58,821 nucleotides of DNA from Acetobacteraceae bacterium (GTDB lineage: Bacteria; Pseudomonadota; Alphaproteobacteria; Acetobacterales; Acetobacteraceae): assembly GCA_947475245.1 (NCBI GenBank), contig CANJLW010000028.1, positions 1 through 58,821 on the forward strand, given 5' to 3'. A program made the translations under genes and the position numbers. Of this stretch, positions 1 through 8,551 are shown one piece after another. A model generated the notes under the pieces. It was given only the letters and a program-made list of their open reading frames with translations. It did not search any database and was not told where the DNA came from. Every line of letters begins with the position of its first letter. Within the stretch, counting starts at the first letter, position 1.

Positions 1-103
1 AGGCAATGTGCCTCGAACACACCTGACACCGACACCCCTCACGCCCAACAGATACGAGCCGTATTGGCGATGAAATTGCGCGCCGAGATACCGCGTCCGC
101 AGG

Positions 104-151
104 TCAGATCATCGCTCGCCCAAAATCACGATGAATAAGATGGGCTAGCAT
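104..151 (-). pseudogene. Broken copy of the 26-aa hydrophobic peptide gene
   Basis: A 15-codon frame starts MLAHLI and then runs H-R-D-F-G-R-A-M-I to a stop. At nucleotide level it is a decayed version of the small genes at 44609, 44877 and 45138. It shares gttcaaccaggaggt ahead of the start, the first six codons are similar, and catcgtgatt is shared further in. About 14 bp coding for the leucine run are missing, which shifts the frame, and beyond that the codons for I-V-I-L-G can still be read in another frame. AGGAGG (158-163) lies 6 nt before the ATG. The basic tail and 3' hairpin of the intact copies are absent. Probably non-functional as a peptide. Confidence 0.6.
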
Positions 152-168
152 CTTTTACCTCCTGGTTG

Positions 169-197
169 AACGTCGGTGGGCCAATCCCGCCGACGTT
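169..197 (-). promoter_or_regulatory. 5' hairpin of the broken small-ORF element
   Basis: Arms AACGTCGG (197-190) and CCGACGTT (176-169) pair perfectly. A C-A mismatch follows, then three G-C pairs closing the loop ATTGG. The hairpin sits just upstream of the Shine-Dalgarno site, as in the array at 44523-45426. Relative to those copies, two base pairs have changed on both sides (C-G to T-A, and A-T to G-C), so pairing rather than sequence has been kept. Confidence 0.6.
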
Positions 198-331
198 CCT
201 ACCTTGGGCGATAAACCTTAATTTCCCGATAAAATCCCGTCCTTCACCCATCGGTTCGTAGACCTTTCGCCAATGCCTCCACAAAGGTAAGGGAACGCTG
301 GCACACGCCACATCGAAAGGGACGTTGAAGC

Positions 332-1237
332 ATGAGCAAACCTCGCATCGGCTATGTCGGCCTCGGAGTCATGGGCGGCGCGCTCGCTCGGCGCTTGCTG
401 CGGGAACACACGCTCACCGTGTTCGATCTGTCCGCCGAACGCTGCGCGGAATTCGCTGCCCTTGGAGCCATCGTTGTCGGCTCTCCGGCCGAAGTCGGTG
501 CCGCGTCCGATATCGTGCTGACCTGTCTGCCGACCTCCGCGCAGGTAAAGGAAGTCATTTTCGGCGATAATCACGGCCTGATCCGCGGCATGCAGCCCGG
601 TGGGATCATCGTCGATCAAACATCCGGCGCGACGTCGGAAACGCGCGCGATGGCGGAAACGCTGTCGGCATCCGGGATCGACCTGATCGACGGCCCGGTC
701 AGTGGCGGGCCACAGGGGGCAGACGCCGGCACCATCGCCATCATGGTCGGCGGTACGGACGCGCAATACGGTCGCGTCGCCCCCGTACTTCAGGTCATCA
801 GCCCCAACGTCGTTCATGTCGGACCTGTCGGCGCCGGGCACACGCTTAAGGCCGTCAACAACATGATGTCCGCCGGCAACCGCCTGCTGGCGTTCGAAGC
901 CGTGTCACTCGCCGCCGCAAACGGACTCGACCCGGCAATCGTTGTTGACGTGATTAACAAGTCGTCCGGGCGCAACAGCGCCACGCTGGGGACCTTCCCC
1001 AACAACATCTTCACCGACAATTTTGAGGCCCGTTTCACCCTGGCCCTGATGGAAAAGGACGTTGCCCTGGCAAACGATCTGGCGTCCGGCGACTTTGCCT
1101 CTCTGTCGCTGGCTCCGACGATCCTGCGCAACTACCGGCGCGCGATCGAACGGTTCGGACGCAACGGCGACCTGCACGATATGTTCCGCTTCTACGAGGA
1201 AGCGGCCGGCAAGCAGATCGCGAAGAAGCCCGCCTGA
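332..1237 (+). CDS. NAD(P)-dependent oxidoreductase, 3-hydroxyisobutyrate dehydrogenase family
   Basis: The 301-aa protein has the standard length and architecture of beta-hydroxyacid dehydrogenases. An N-terminal Rossmann fold has the dinucleotide loop G-L-G-V-M-G at residues 10-15. The substrate-binding motif DGPVSGG is at 120-126. The catalytic block has Lys173 and Asn177 in the usual K-x-x-x-N spacing, followed by an all-helical C-terminal domain. The family oxidises 3-hydroxyisobutyrate, tartronate semialdehyde, 6-phosphogluconate and related beta-hydroxyacids; the substrate cannot be told from the motifs. The start codon has only a weak ribosome-binding site. It is followed on the same strand by a binding protein 86 bp downstream, which hints at a small catabolic transcription unit. 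Confidence 0.85.
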   Translation: MSKPRIGYVGLGVMGGALARRLLREHTLTVFDLSAERCAEFAALGAIVVGSPAEVGAASDIVLTCLPTSAQVKEVIFGDNHGLIRGMQPGGIIVDQTSGATSETRAMAETLSASGIDLIDGPVSGGPQGADAGTIAIMVGGTDAQYGRVAPVLQVISPNVVHVGPVGAGHTLKAVNNMMSAGNRLLAFEAVSLAAANGLDPAIVVDVINKSSGRNSATLGTFPNNIFTDNFEARFTLALMEKDVALANDLASGDFASLSLAPTILRNYRRAIERFGRNGDLHDMFRFYEEAAGKQIAKKPA

Positions 1238-1287
1238 ACGCCGGCTATTGAGGCAATCGCGGTTCGGCGCAATCATCCCTTCTAATC

Positions 1288-1307
1288 CGCGCCCCAGAAG
1301 GGGCGCG
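1288..1307 (+). promoter_or_regulatory. Perfect hairpin just ahead of a ribosome-binding site
   Basis: Arms CGCGCCCC and GGGGCGCG pair over 8 bp around the loop AGAA, ending 4 nt before the GAAGGAGG ribosome-binding site of the gene at 1324. There is no T-run after it, so it is not a typical intrinsic terminator. It could act as an attenuator or an mRNA-stabilising element between the two genes. Confidence 0.4.
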
Positions 1308-1323
1308 ATCGAAGGAGGAAGCC

Positions 1324-2898
1324 ATGCGTCCGATCCAATCGGCGGCGCGCGCCGCCGCCATGCTTGTCATGTTGGCGACCGGCGCGCGGGCGGAGAACCT
1401 GACGCTGGCGGTGGGACCCGCCCCGTCCAGCGTCGATCCGCACTACAGCGTGCTGACGTCCAATGTTTCCCTCGCGACTCATATTTACGACGCGCTGATC
1501 AACCGCGATCCACGCAGCAAGCCGATCCCAGGATTGGCGCTGTCATGGACCATGCTCGACGATACGACGTGGGAGTTCAAACTCCGCCCGAACGTCACCT
1601 TCCACAACGGACAGCCATTCACCGCCGAGGACGTTGCCTTCACGCTGGAGCGTGTGCCCCAGGTCGTCAACTCGCCGGGCAATTTCGCGATCTACGCTCG
1701 GCCGTTTATTGCCGTGACCGTTGTCGATCCACTGACCGTGCGACTGAAGACCGCCGCTATCTATCCACTGGCCCCCGTCGACCTGCGCGAAGTCAAGATC
1801 ATCTCACGCAGCATCGGACCCAATCCGCAAACCGAGGACTTCAATAACGGCAAGAAGGCCTTCGGTACCGGCCCCTATCGTCTGCTGTCCTATCGCCCCG
1901 GTGACCGGGCGGAGTTGGGGCGCAACGAGACCTATTGGGGCACGAAGCCGCACTGGGAAAAGGTCGCCTACCGCTTCATCCCGAACGACGGTGCCCGCAC
2001 GGCATCGCTGCTGTCCGGCGATGTTACCTTGATCGAGGCTGTGCCGACCACCGACGCCGCGCGCCTGCGTACTGATCCGCGCGTACGGATTGAGGAAACC
2101 AGCAGCAGCCGGCTGGTCTATCTGTGGCTGGACCGATCCCGCTCCGGCCCGACGCCGTATGTATTCGGGCCGAACGGTGAAACGCTCGACAAGAACCCAT
2201 TGAACGACTTGCGCGTGCGACAGGCGCTCTCGCTCGCGGTCAATCGCGATGCGATCGTCGAGCGGGTCATGGAAAACGCCGCCACCCCTTCGGCGCAGTT
2301 CCTGCCGCCCGGCAGCTTCTCGTACGTCCCCGGCCTGAACCCGCCGCCATACGATCCACGCCGAGCAAAGGAGCTTTTGACGGAGGCGGGGTTCCCGAAC
2401 GGGCTGCGGGTGACCTTGCACGGGCCAAACGATCGCTATGTCAACGATGCCAAGATCATTCAGGCCGTCGGCCAGATGTGGCAACGTATCGGCGTACAGA
2501 CGGCGGTGGAGCCATTGCCGCTCGCCAATATGAACACCCGCATGGTGCGGACGGAACTGTCCACCTTTCTGATGGGATGGGGCACGTCCTCCGGCGAGGC
2601 ATCCAACCCGCTGCGGGCGCTGGTTGCCACCTACAACACGGAAAAGGGCCGCGGATCGAGCAATCGCGGGCGATATTCCAACCCGGAGACCGACGCGCTG
2701 ATCGAACAGGCGATGATCACCGGCGACGACGCAACGCGGGAGAAGCTGCTGCAACAGGCAACACGCATCGCGATCGAGGATGTGGCGTTCATCCCGCTGC
2801 ACATTCAGAAGAACGTTTGGGGGATGTCGCCCAAGGTCACCTATACGGCGCGCCAGGACGAGGAGACCCACGCAATGGGCATCCGTCCCGCGCGATAG
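1324..2898 (+). CDS. ABC transporter substrate-binding protein, peptide/nickel (SBP_bac_5) family
   Basis: The 524-aa protein starts with a basic N-terminus, a hydrophobic stretch and an A-R-A signal-peptidase-like site near residue 23. The mature part has the hallmarks of the DppA/OppA class: S-V-D-P-H near the start, W-E-F-K-L-R-P-N-V-T-F-H-N-G-Q-P-F, and T-A-E-D-V. Length is typical. The protein would be periplasmic and bind a peptide or another bulky solute. A strong GAAGGAGG ribosome-binding site lies 6 nt before the ATG. No permease or ATPase genes follow: the next gene, hisC, is convergent and ends 2 bp away. It must therefore use a transporter encoded elsewhere. Confidence 0.88.
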   Translation: MRPIQSAARAAAMLVMLATGARAENLTLAVGPAPSSVDPHYSVLTSNVSLATHIYDALINRDPRSKPIPGLALSWTMLDDTTWEFKLRPNVTFHNGQPFTAEDVAFTLERVPQVVNSPGNFAIYARPFIAVTVVDPLTVRLKTAAIYPLAPVDLREVKIISRSIGPNPQTEDFNNGKKAFGTGPYRLLSYRPGDRAELGRNETYWGTKPHWEKVAYRFIPNDGARTASLLSGDVTLIEAVPTTDAARLRTDPRVRIEETSSSRLVYLWLDRSRSGPTPYVFGPNGETLDKNPLNDLRVRQALSLAVNRDAIVERVMENAATPSAQFLPPGSFSYVPGLNPPPYDPRRAKELLTEAGFPNGLRVTLHGPNDRYVNDAKIIQAVGQMWQRIGVQTAVEPLPLANMNTRMVRTELSTFLMGWGTSSGEASNPLRALVATYNTEKGRGSSNRGRYSNPETDALIEQAMITGDDATREKLLQQATRIAIEDVAFIPLHIQKNVWGMSPKVTYTARQDEETHAMGIRPAR

Positions 2899-2900
2899 CG

Positions 2901-3959
2901 CTATGCCATGCAGTGACCCAAAGCGGCGATCAGCCCGTCGGTCTGTTCACGGGTTCCCACGGTGATCCGGAGGTAGTCGGTTATCCGGGGATTGGTGAAA
3001 TGCCGCACCAGAACGCCCTGGCCGCGAAGCCCCGCGGCCAGGTCGATGCCCCGATGGGCGGGATGATGCGCAAAGATGAAATTGGCCGTCGACGGCAGAA
3101 CCTCGAAGCCAAGCGCGACCAGACGGTCCGTCATGCTGTTTCGTTCCGCCATCACCATCGTTCGGCTTTTCTGGAAGTAGTCCTCGTCCGCCAGCGACGC
3201 GACGGCGCCGGCTTGTGCCGGTGTGCCGAGGGGGTAGGAGTTGAAACTGTCCTTCACCCTGACCAGCGCTTCGATCAGTCCGGCATCGCCGATCGCGTAG
3301 CCGACGCGCAGGCCCGCCAGCGCGCGCGATTTCGACATGGTTTGAACCACGAGCAGATTGGGATGTGACGCGATCAGAGGGATGGCCGTCTCTCCGCCGA
3401 AATCGACGTAGGCCTCGTCCACGATCACCGGCTTATCGGGGTGCGCCGAGACAAACTCCGCGATTGCCTGCCGGCTGAGCGCGATGCCGGTCGGCGCATT
3501 CGGGTTCGGGATGATGATGGCGCCGCTCGGCCTTTGATAGTCCGCAAGGCGAATGCGGAACGCGGCATCCAGCGGCACCAGTTCGGCGTCGATCCCGAAC
3601 AACTTGCAGTAGGTCGGATAGAAACCGTAGGTGATGTCTGGAAACAGCAGCGGCGCATCCTGCTTGAGCAGCCCGACGAACGCATGCGCGAGCACTTCGT
3701 CCGACCCGTTCCCGACGAACACCTGGTTGGCTTCGACGCCATGATAACGCGCCAGGGCCTGTCGCAGGCCCGTCGCCTCCGGATCCGGATAAAGCCGCAG
3801 ATTATCCGTCGCCGCGGCGCGGATCGCGTCCAACGCGTTCGGCGACGGCCCAAGCGGACTCTCGTTGGTGTTGAGCTTGATCAGCTTCGACGTGCGCGGC
3901 TGTTCGCCTGGCACGTATGGCTTCAGATCGTGCGCCAGCTTGCTCCAAAACCGGTTCAC
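2901..3959 (-). CDS. hisC: Histidinol-phosphate aminotransferase
   Basis: A 352-aa fold-type I PLP aminotransferase. It catalyses the transamination of imidazole-acetol phosphate with glutamate in histidine biosynthesis. Visible family landmarks are L-N-T-N-E-S-P-L-G-P-S near residue 30, G-N-G-S-D-E at about 83, N-P-N-A-P-T-G at about 152, V-D-E-A-Y near 180, and the PLP lysine at 210 in S-K-S-R-A-L-A-G-L-R-x-G. The start appears to be GTG. The gene is isolated from other his genes and lies downstream of the RND pump on the same strand. HisC-like paralogues can also act on aromatic keto acids, so the in vivo substrate is an inference. Confidence 0.88.
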   Translation of the reverse strand: MNRFWSKLAHDLKPYVPGEQPRTSKLIKLNTNESPLGPSPNALDAIRAAATDNLRLYPDPEATGLRQALARYHGVEANQVFVGNGSDEVLAHAFVGLLKQDAPLLFPDITYGFYPTYCKLFGIDAELVPLDAAFRIRLADYQRPSGAIIIPNPNAPTGIALSRQAIAEFVSAHPDKPVIVDEAYVDFGGETAIPLIASHPNLLVVQTMSKSRALAGLRVGYAIGDAGLIEALVRVKDSFNSYPLGTPAQAGAVASLADEDYFQKSRTMVMAERNSMTDRLVALGFEVLPSTANFIFAHHPAHRGIDLAAGLRGQGVLVRHFTNPRITDYLRITVGTREQTDGLIAALGHCMA

Positions 3960-4034
3960 TGGATGGGTCTCGTATTCATGACCGATGCTCCGTCAACGCT
4001 GAAAGCCTGAATGGCCTCACGATACCTGCGACTC

Positions 4035-7000
4035 TCAAGACTTCCCAAATCGCCGCTTTGCGCGCTCTCGCGCTTCCTGGAACACGACGTAGAGCATCGG
4101 GATCAGGAACACGCCGATCGTGCTGGCCACGATCATACCCGCGAACACGGCGGTTCCCACCGCGCGCCGGCTGAGCATGGCCGCGCCTTCGGCCCAAACC
4201 AGCGGGATCAGGCCGAAAATGAACGCGATGGACGTCATCAGCACGGCGCGGATACGCATTTCCGCCCCCAAGGCGGCGGCGTCGCGGATCGACATCCCTG
4301 CCTCGCGCCGTTCCTTCGCGAACTCCACGATCAGAATGCCGTTTTTGGCGGCGAGCGAAATCAGCACCACCATACCGATCTGGGCATAGAGATCGAGAGC
4401 CAGTCCGGACACCCACAACCCGCCGAACGCGCCGAGCACCCCGACCGTGACTGACAGGAGCACGGGAACCGGGATCATCCAGCTTTCGTAAAGCGCGACC
4501 AGGAACAGATAGGCGAACAGGATCGCCAACGCCATGATGATCAGCGTCTGTCCGGACGCCGCGCGTTCCTGATACGCTGTCCCCGACCATTCGTAGCCAT
4601 AGCCCGGCGGCAGCGTGCGCGCCGAAAGCTGATCCATCGCCACAAGCGCGTCGCCCGAAGATACCCCCGGCCTGGGTCCGCCGTTCACCGTCACCGCGCG
4701 ATAGTTGTTGAAGCGGCTGATGACCTGTGGTCCAAGCACGACACGTACATTCGCGATGGCCCGCAGCGGCACCATCTCTCCCAGCTTATTGCGAATATAA
4801 ATTTTGTAGACCGCCGAGACGTCGTTCCTGTCCAGCGCGTCGCCCTGGATGTTTACCTGCCAACTACGCCCGAACAGGTTGAAGTCGTTGATGTAGAACC
4901 CGCCCAACGTCGTTTGCAGCGCGTTGAATACGTCGGAGATCGATAGACTCAGCGCCTGGGCTTTCTCTCGGTCGATATCCAGCCAGACCGACGGGTTCGC
5001 GGCGGTGAACGTCGAGAACACCCGCGCCAACCGAGGATCCTGGTTGGCGGCACCGACCAGGCCCTGCATGGCGCTGGCCATCTCTGCGGGTTCGCGGCCT
5101 TCCAGGTTTTCCAACTGATATTCGAAGCCGCCGCTGGTCGACAGGCCGATGATCGGCGGCAGATTAAACGGGAAGACATTCGCGGTCCGGATTTGCTGCG
5201 CCCCACCGAACACGCGCCCGATCACGGCCTGTGCGCGATCGGTCACCAGCGTGCGATCCTCGAACTTCTTCAACCGTACAACCAGAAACGCCGCGTTCGG
5301 TTGATTGCCGCCATCCAGCAACGAGAATCCGACGATCGCCAGGACCCCCTCGACCTGCGGCATCGGCCGGATCAGACCTTCTACCTGTTCCACCACCGCG
5401 CGGGTGCGGTTGACGGAGGCACCGTCGGGTAGTTGCACCGCGACGAAGAACGCGCCTTGGTCTTCTTCCGGCAGGAACCCTGTCGGCGTCATCTTGCCGA
5501 CGTACCAGATGCCGGCGGCCGATGCGCCGATCAGCACCATCGACAGCAGTGACACCCGAACAAGCCGGCGCACGATCGCTGAATACCCGTCGCGCATTTT
5601 GTCGATGCCGGTCAGAATCCAGCCGACGGGGCCGCGCGGACGGTGCTGATGGCGCAGGAATATGGCGCACAGGGCCGGCGACAGCGTCAGCGCGTTGATT
5701 GCGGAAATCAGCATCGACACGCTGATCGTCACCGCGAACTGGCGGAACAATGTGCCGGATACGCCGGGGATGAACGCCACCGGGACAAACACAGAAAGCA
5801 GCACAAGCGAAATGGCGATGACCGGCCCTGTGATCTGGTCCATCGCCTTCTTGGTGGCGTCGGCGGGCGACAGGTCCGGTTCCTCGGACATCACGCGCTC
5901 GACATTCTCGACCACGACGATGGCATCGTCGACCACGATGCCGATCCCCAGCACCATCGCCAACAGCGAAATCGTATTCAACGAGAACCCCGAGGCCATC
6001 AGCACGGCCACGGTGCCGATCAAGCTGACGGGGATTGCCACGACGGGAATGATCGTCGCGCGCAAGCTGCCCAGAAACAGGAACACGACCAGCACGACCA
6101 GTCCGAACGCGATCAGCAGTGTCATCTCGACTTCATGCAGGGTCGACGCGACGAACGAACTGCTGTCGTAGAAGATGCGCGCTTTCAAACCGCTGGGGAA
6201 CCGTGCCCCCAACTCGTCCAGCGTCGCCTGCACCCGTGCGGAGGTCTGCACCGCGTTCGCGCCCGGTGCCAGATACAGCCCCACGGATACGGCGGGCTTC
6301 CCGTTAAGGCGGCTTTCCGTATCCATGTTTGCCGCACCCAGCGTCACCCGCGCGACATCGCGTACCCGTAGGGTGGAGCCGTCGGCATTGGCGCGCACGA
6401 CAATGTCGCCGAATTGTTCGGGCGTCGTCAGCCGCCCCTGGGTCTGAACACTCAACTGAAACTGGGTCGCGTCGGGCGTCGGGCGCGCCCCGATCCGTCC
6501 AACCGCGGCCTGCACGTTTTGCGACTGAATGGCGGCAATGACGTCGGACGGCGCCAGATTCAGCCCAACCAGCCGGTTCATGTCGAACCAGATGCGCATG
6601 GAGTAATCCAGCCGACCAAACATCAACGCATCGCCGACGCCCGGTGTGCGCGCCAACCGATCCAGCACGTTGATCGTGACGTAGTTGCTGATGAACAGCG
6701 GATCGCGCTGCCCGTCCTCGCTGTAAACCTGAAGGAACGCCAGGATCGCCGCGGATCGCTTACGCACCGTTACGCCGTAGCGCTGTACCTCCGCCGGCAG
6801 GCGGGCCAGCGCCTGTTGCACGCGATTGTTGACGTTGACCGCGTTGATGTCCGGGTTGGTCCCCAGTTCGAACGTCACGGTCAGCGTGTAGCTGCCGTCG
6901 TTCGCGCTGTTGGACTTCATGTAGATCATCTTGTCGACGCCGACGATCTGCGCTTCCAACGGTTGCGCCACGGTTTGTTCGACCACGGCGGCCGACGCAC

Positions 7001-7154
7001 CCGTAAAGGTCGTCGAAATAGTCACCTGCGGCGGGACGATGTCGGGGAACTGCGACAGTGGAATCCGTTGCCAGGCCAGCACGCCCGCCAATACCGTCAG
7101 GATGGAGATAACGATCGCAAGACGCGGCCGATCAACGAAAATCCCGGAAATCAT
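4035..7154 (-). CDS. RND-family multidrug efflux pump, inner-membrane subunit (HAE1/AcrB-like)
   Basis: At 1039 aa it has full RND length. It shows the AcrB layout: an N-terminal segment with F-V-D-R-P, a large periplasmic loop, a cluster of transmembrane helices, and a duplicated second half. The proton-relay aspartate pair is present in [14 protein letters not shown]. It would export hydrophobic or amphipathic compounds from the inner membrane and periplasm as a trimer, using the proton gradient. The adaptor gene is immediately upstream, with only 3 bp between stop and start. No outer-membrane channel gene and no adjacent TetR/MarR regulator are visible. The substrate cannot be predicted. 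Confidence 0.95.
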   Translation of the reverse strand: MISGIFVDRPRLAIVISILTVLAGVLAWQRIPLSQFPDIVPPQVTISTTFTGASAAVVEQTVAQPLEAQIVGVDKMIYMKSNSANDGSYTLTVTFELGTNPDINAVNVNNRVQQALARLPAEVQRYGVTVRKRSAAILAFLQVYSEDGQRDPLFISNYVTINVLDRLARTPGVGDALMFGRLDYSMRIWFDMNRLVGLNLAPSDVIAAIQSQNVQAAVGRIGARPTPDATQFQLSVQTQGRLTTPEQFGDIVVRANADGSTLRVRDVARVTLGAANMDTESRLNGKPAVSVGLYLAPGANAVQTSARVQATLDELGARFPSGLKARIFYDSSSFVASTLHEVEMTLLIAFGLVVLVVFLFLGSLRATIIPVVAIPVSLIGTVAVLMASGFSLNTISLLAMVLGIGIVVDDAIVVVENVERVMSEEPDLSPADATKKAMDQITGPVIAISLVLLSVFVPVAFIPGVSGTLFRQFAVTISVSMLISAINALTLSPALCAIFLRHQHRPRGPVGWILTGIDKMRDGYSAIVRRLVRVSLLSMVLIGASAAGIWYVGKMTPTGFLPEEDQGAFFVAVQLPDGASVNRTRAVVEQVEGLIRPMPQVEGVLAIVGFSLLDGGNQPNAAFLVVRLKKFEDRTLVTDRAQAVIGRVFGGAQQIRTANVFPFNLPPIIGLSTSGGFEYQLENLEGREPAEMASAMQGLVGAANQDPRLARVFSTFTAANPSVWLDIDREKAQALSLSISDVFNALQTTLGGFYINDFNLFGRSWQVNIQGDALDRNDVSAVYKIYIRNKLGEMVPLRAIANVRVVLGPQVISRFNNYRAVTVNGGPRPGVSSGDALVAMDQLSARTLPPGYGYEWSGTAYQERAASGQTLIIMALAILFAYLFLVALYESWMIPVPVLLSVTVGVLGAFGGLWVSGLALDLYAQIGMVVLISLAAKNGILIVEFAKERREAGMSIRDAAALGAEMRIRAVLMTSIAFIFGLIPLVWAEGAAMLSRRAVGTAVFAGMIVASTIGVFLIPMLYVVFQEARERAKRRFGKS

Positions 7155-7157
7155 GGC

Positions 7158-8324
7158 TCAGCGGCTCGTCGAGACAGGGGCGGCGGCGGGGCCGGGATTG
7201 ACTGTTATGCCGGGTCGGACCCGTTGGATGCCTTCCACGATCACGGTATCGCCTTCCTTCAGGCCACCGGCGACGATTGCCACCGATGCGGTCGACTGGC
7301 CCAGTTGAATGCGACGGGTCTCGACCTTGTTTTCCGCGCCGACGACATAAACGTAACTACCTTGCTGATCCGACAGCACCGAGCCGCGCGGGATGCCCAG
7401 CGCCATGACCGGCTGAATGCCTTCCACAACCACGGTAACGAAGGCACCGTCAGTCAACGGGCGCTCTACGACGCCATTCGCCGCCGGCGTCTTGTTCGGT
7501 GGGTTGGCGATCCGCGCGCGCAGCAGGATCGTGTCCGTGTTGGTGGAAACGCTGGGATCGACGTAGTCCAACGTGCCCGTTGGGCCGTACAAGCTGCCAT
7601 CCGGCAATTTCAGCCGGACGACGACCGCGGTCATGCCCCCATGACCGGTGTAGCGCTTTACCAACTCGCTCAGCGCTCGGGACGCTACCGGAAAGACGAC
7701 GTACATCGGGTCTTGGCTGACGATCGTCGCCAGCGCGCCGCTGGTCGGCGACACGACATTGCCGACGCTGATCGCGGAACGGCTGATCTTGCCGGCGGTC
7801 GGGGCGCGGATTTCGGTGTACGCCAGATTGATCTGTGCCTGTCGCAGTTGTGCCTGCGCCGACAACACCTGCGCCGCCTGGGAGCGCTGCGTTGCCTGAG
7901 CGTCGTCATAGGCCGCGCGCTGTCCGGCGGGGGTGTTCAGCAGCTCCCGCGCCCGGGCCAGTCGAATATTGGCGTTTTCCAGCCGAGCCTGGGCGTCGGC
8001 GAGGGCGGCTTCGGCTTGTTGGGCGCTGTTCTCGAACGGGGGGCGTTCCAGGCGATACAGAAGATCGCCCGCCGCGACTTCGGAGCCTTCCGTGAACAGA
8101 CGCTGATCCAGAAACGCCGTCACGCGCGCGGTAAGCGAAACCCGATCCGCCGCCTGGATGCGCCCGACGAACTCCGACGTTTCCGTGATCGCGGTTTGCT
8201 CCGCCTTGATTACCCCAACCGAGGGGGGCGGCGCACCGGGAGCCTGTGCAAGGGCCGGTGAAAGCGCGTAAGCGAACAGATTGGCGACGAGCAGCGCTGA
8301 CAATCCCAAACCAGCCAATCGCAT
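7158..8324 (-). CDS. Efflux RND transporter periplasmic adaptor (membrane fusion protein)
   Basis: The 388-aa protein has an N-terminal hydrophobic segment ending A-L-A-Q-A, consistent with a signal peptide. A lipoyl/barrel-sandwich segment (V-G-R-I-Q-A-A-D-R-V-S-L-T-A-R-V) follows, then a helical hairpin rich in Q, A and L (E-A-A-L-A-D-A-Q-A-R-L-E-N-A). The returning half contains I-R-A-P-T-A-G-K-I, and a beta-barrel domain comes last. This is the AcrA/MexA type. It links the RND subunit to an outer-membrane factor. Co-transcription with the pump gene downstream is clear from the 3-bp gap. Confidence 0.93.
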   Translation of the reverse strand: MRLAGLGLSALLVANLFAYALSPALAQAPGAPPPSVGVIKAEQTAITETSEFVGRIQAADRVSLTARVTAFLDQRLFTEGSEVAAGDLLYRLERPPFENSAQQAEAALADAQARLENANIRLARARELLNTPAGQRAAYDDAQATQRSQAAQVLSAQAQLRQAQINLAYTEIRAPTAGKISRSAISVGNVVSPTSGALATIVSQDPMYVVFPVASRALSELVKRYTGHGGMTAVVVRLKLPDGSLYGPTGTLDYVDPSVSTNTDTILLRARIANPPNKTPAANGVVERPLTDGAFVTVVVEGIQPVMALGIPRGSVLSDQQGSYVYVVGAENKVETRRIQLGQSTASVAIVAGGLKEGDTVIVEGIQRVRPGITVNPGPAAAPVSTSR

Positions 8325-8551
8325 GTAGGTGTCCCCATATCCTGTTCGCGGAGCCGGTCATCGCCGAGCGGCTCTGTGTTCCCTGCTTATCAGGGCTGCC
8401 GGTGCAATAGGGATCGTCGGTGTCCGAGGTCAATCGGGCATCCCGAAAAGGTGCCGTTGCAAGGGTCCTTGACAAGCTCTGTCCGCGCCTCCCAAAGGTA
8501 TAGACGGGAAAGCAGCCGAAAAATTCGGCGAAACAGGGAGGCATAAAGAGA
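8325..8551. other. Divergent intergenic region between efflux pump and Liv transporter
   Basis: This 227-bp gap must contain divergent promoters. A TTGACA is present near 8470 on the plus strand, but the nearest -10-like TATAGA is 24 nt away, too far for a normal sigma-70 promoter, so I do not call one. No operator palindrome stands out. Confidence 0.3.

Larger units (their letters stand above)
1..331. other. Intergenic region with a broken small-ORF element
   Basis: No conserved protein-coding gene is visible before the start at 332. The readable content is a minus-strand element between about 104 and 200, annotated separately. The part upstream of it, about 201-331, is locally AT-richer and may hold promoters for the element and for the divergent gene at 332, but I cannot point to a convincing -35/-10 pair. 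Confidence 0.5.

Noticed and set aside
6414-8261. Long plus-strand frame across the RND pump and adaptor
   Set aside because: It lies antisense to two clear genes and its composition (rich in R, Q, H, D) is that of a shadow frame in GC-rich DNA. It has no start signal or recognisable motif.
8465-8505. Sigma-70 promoter for the Liv operon from TTGACA
   Set aside because: The nearest -10-like hexamer is 24 nt away and no better candidate lies at 16-18 nt.
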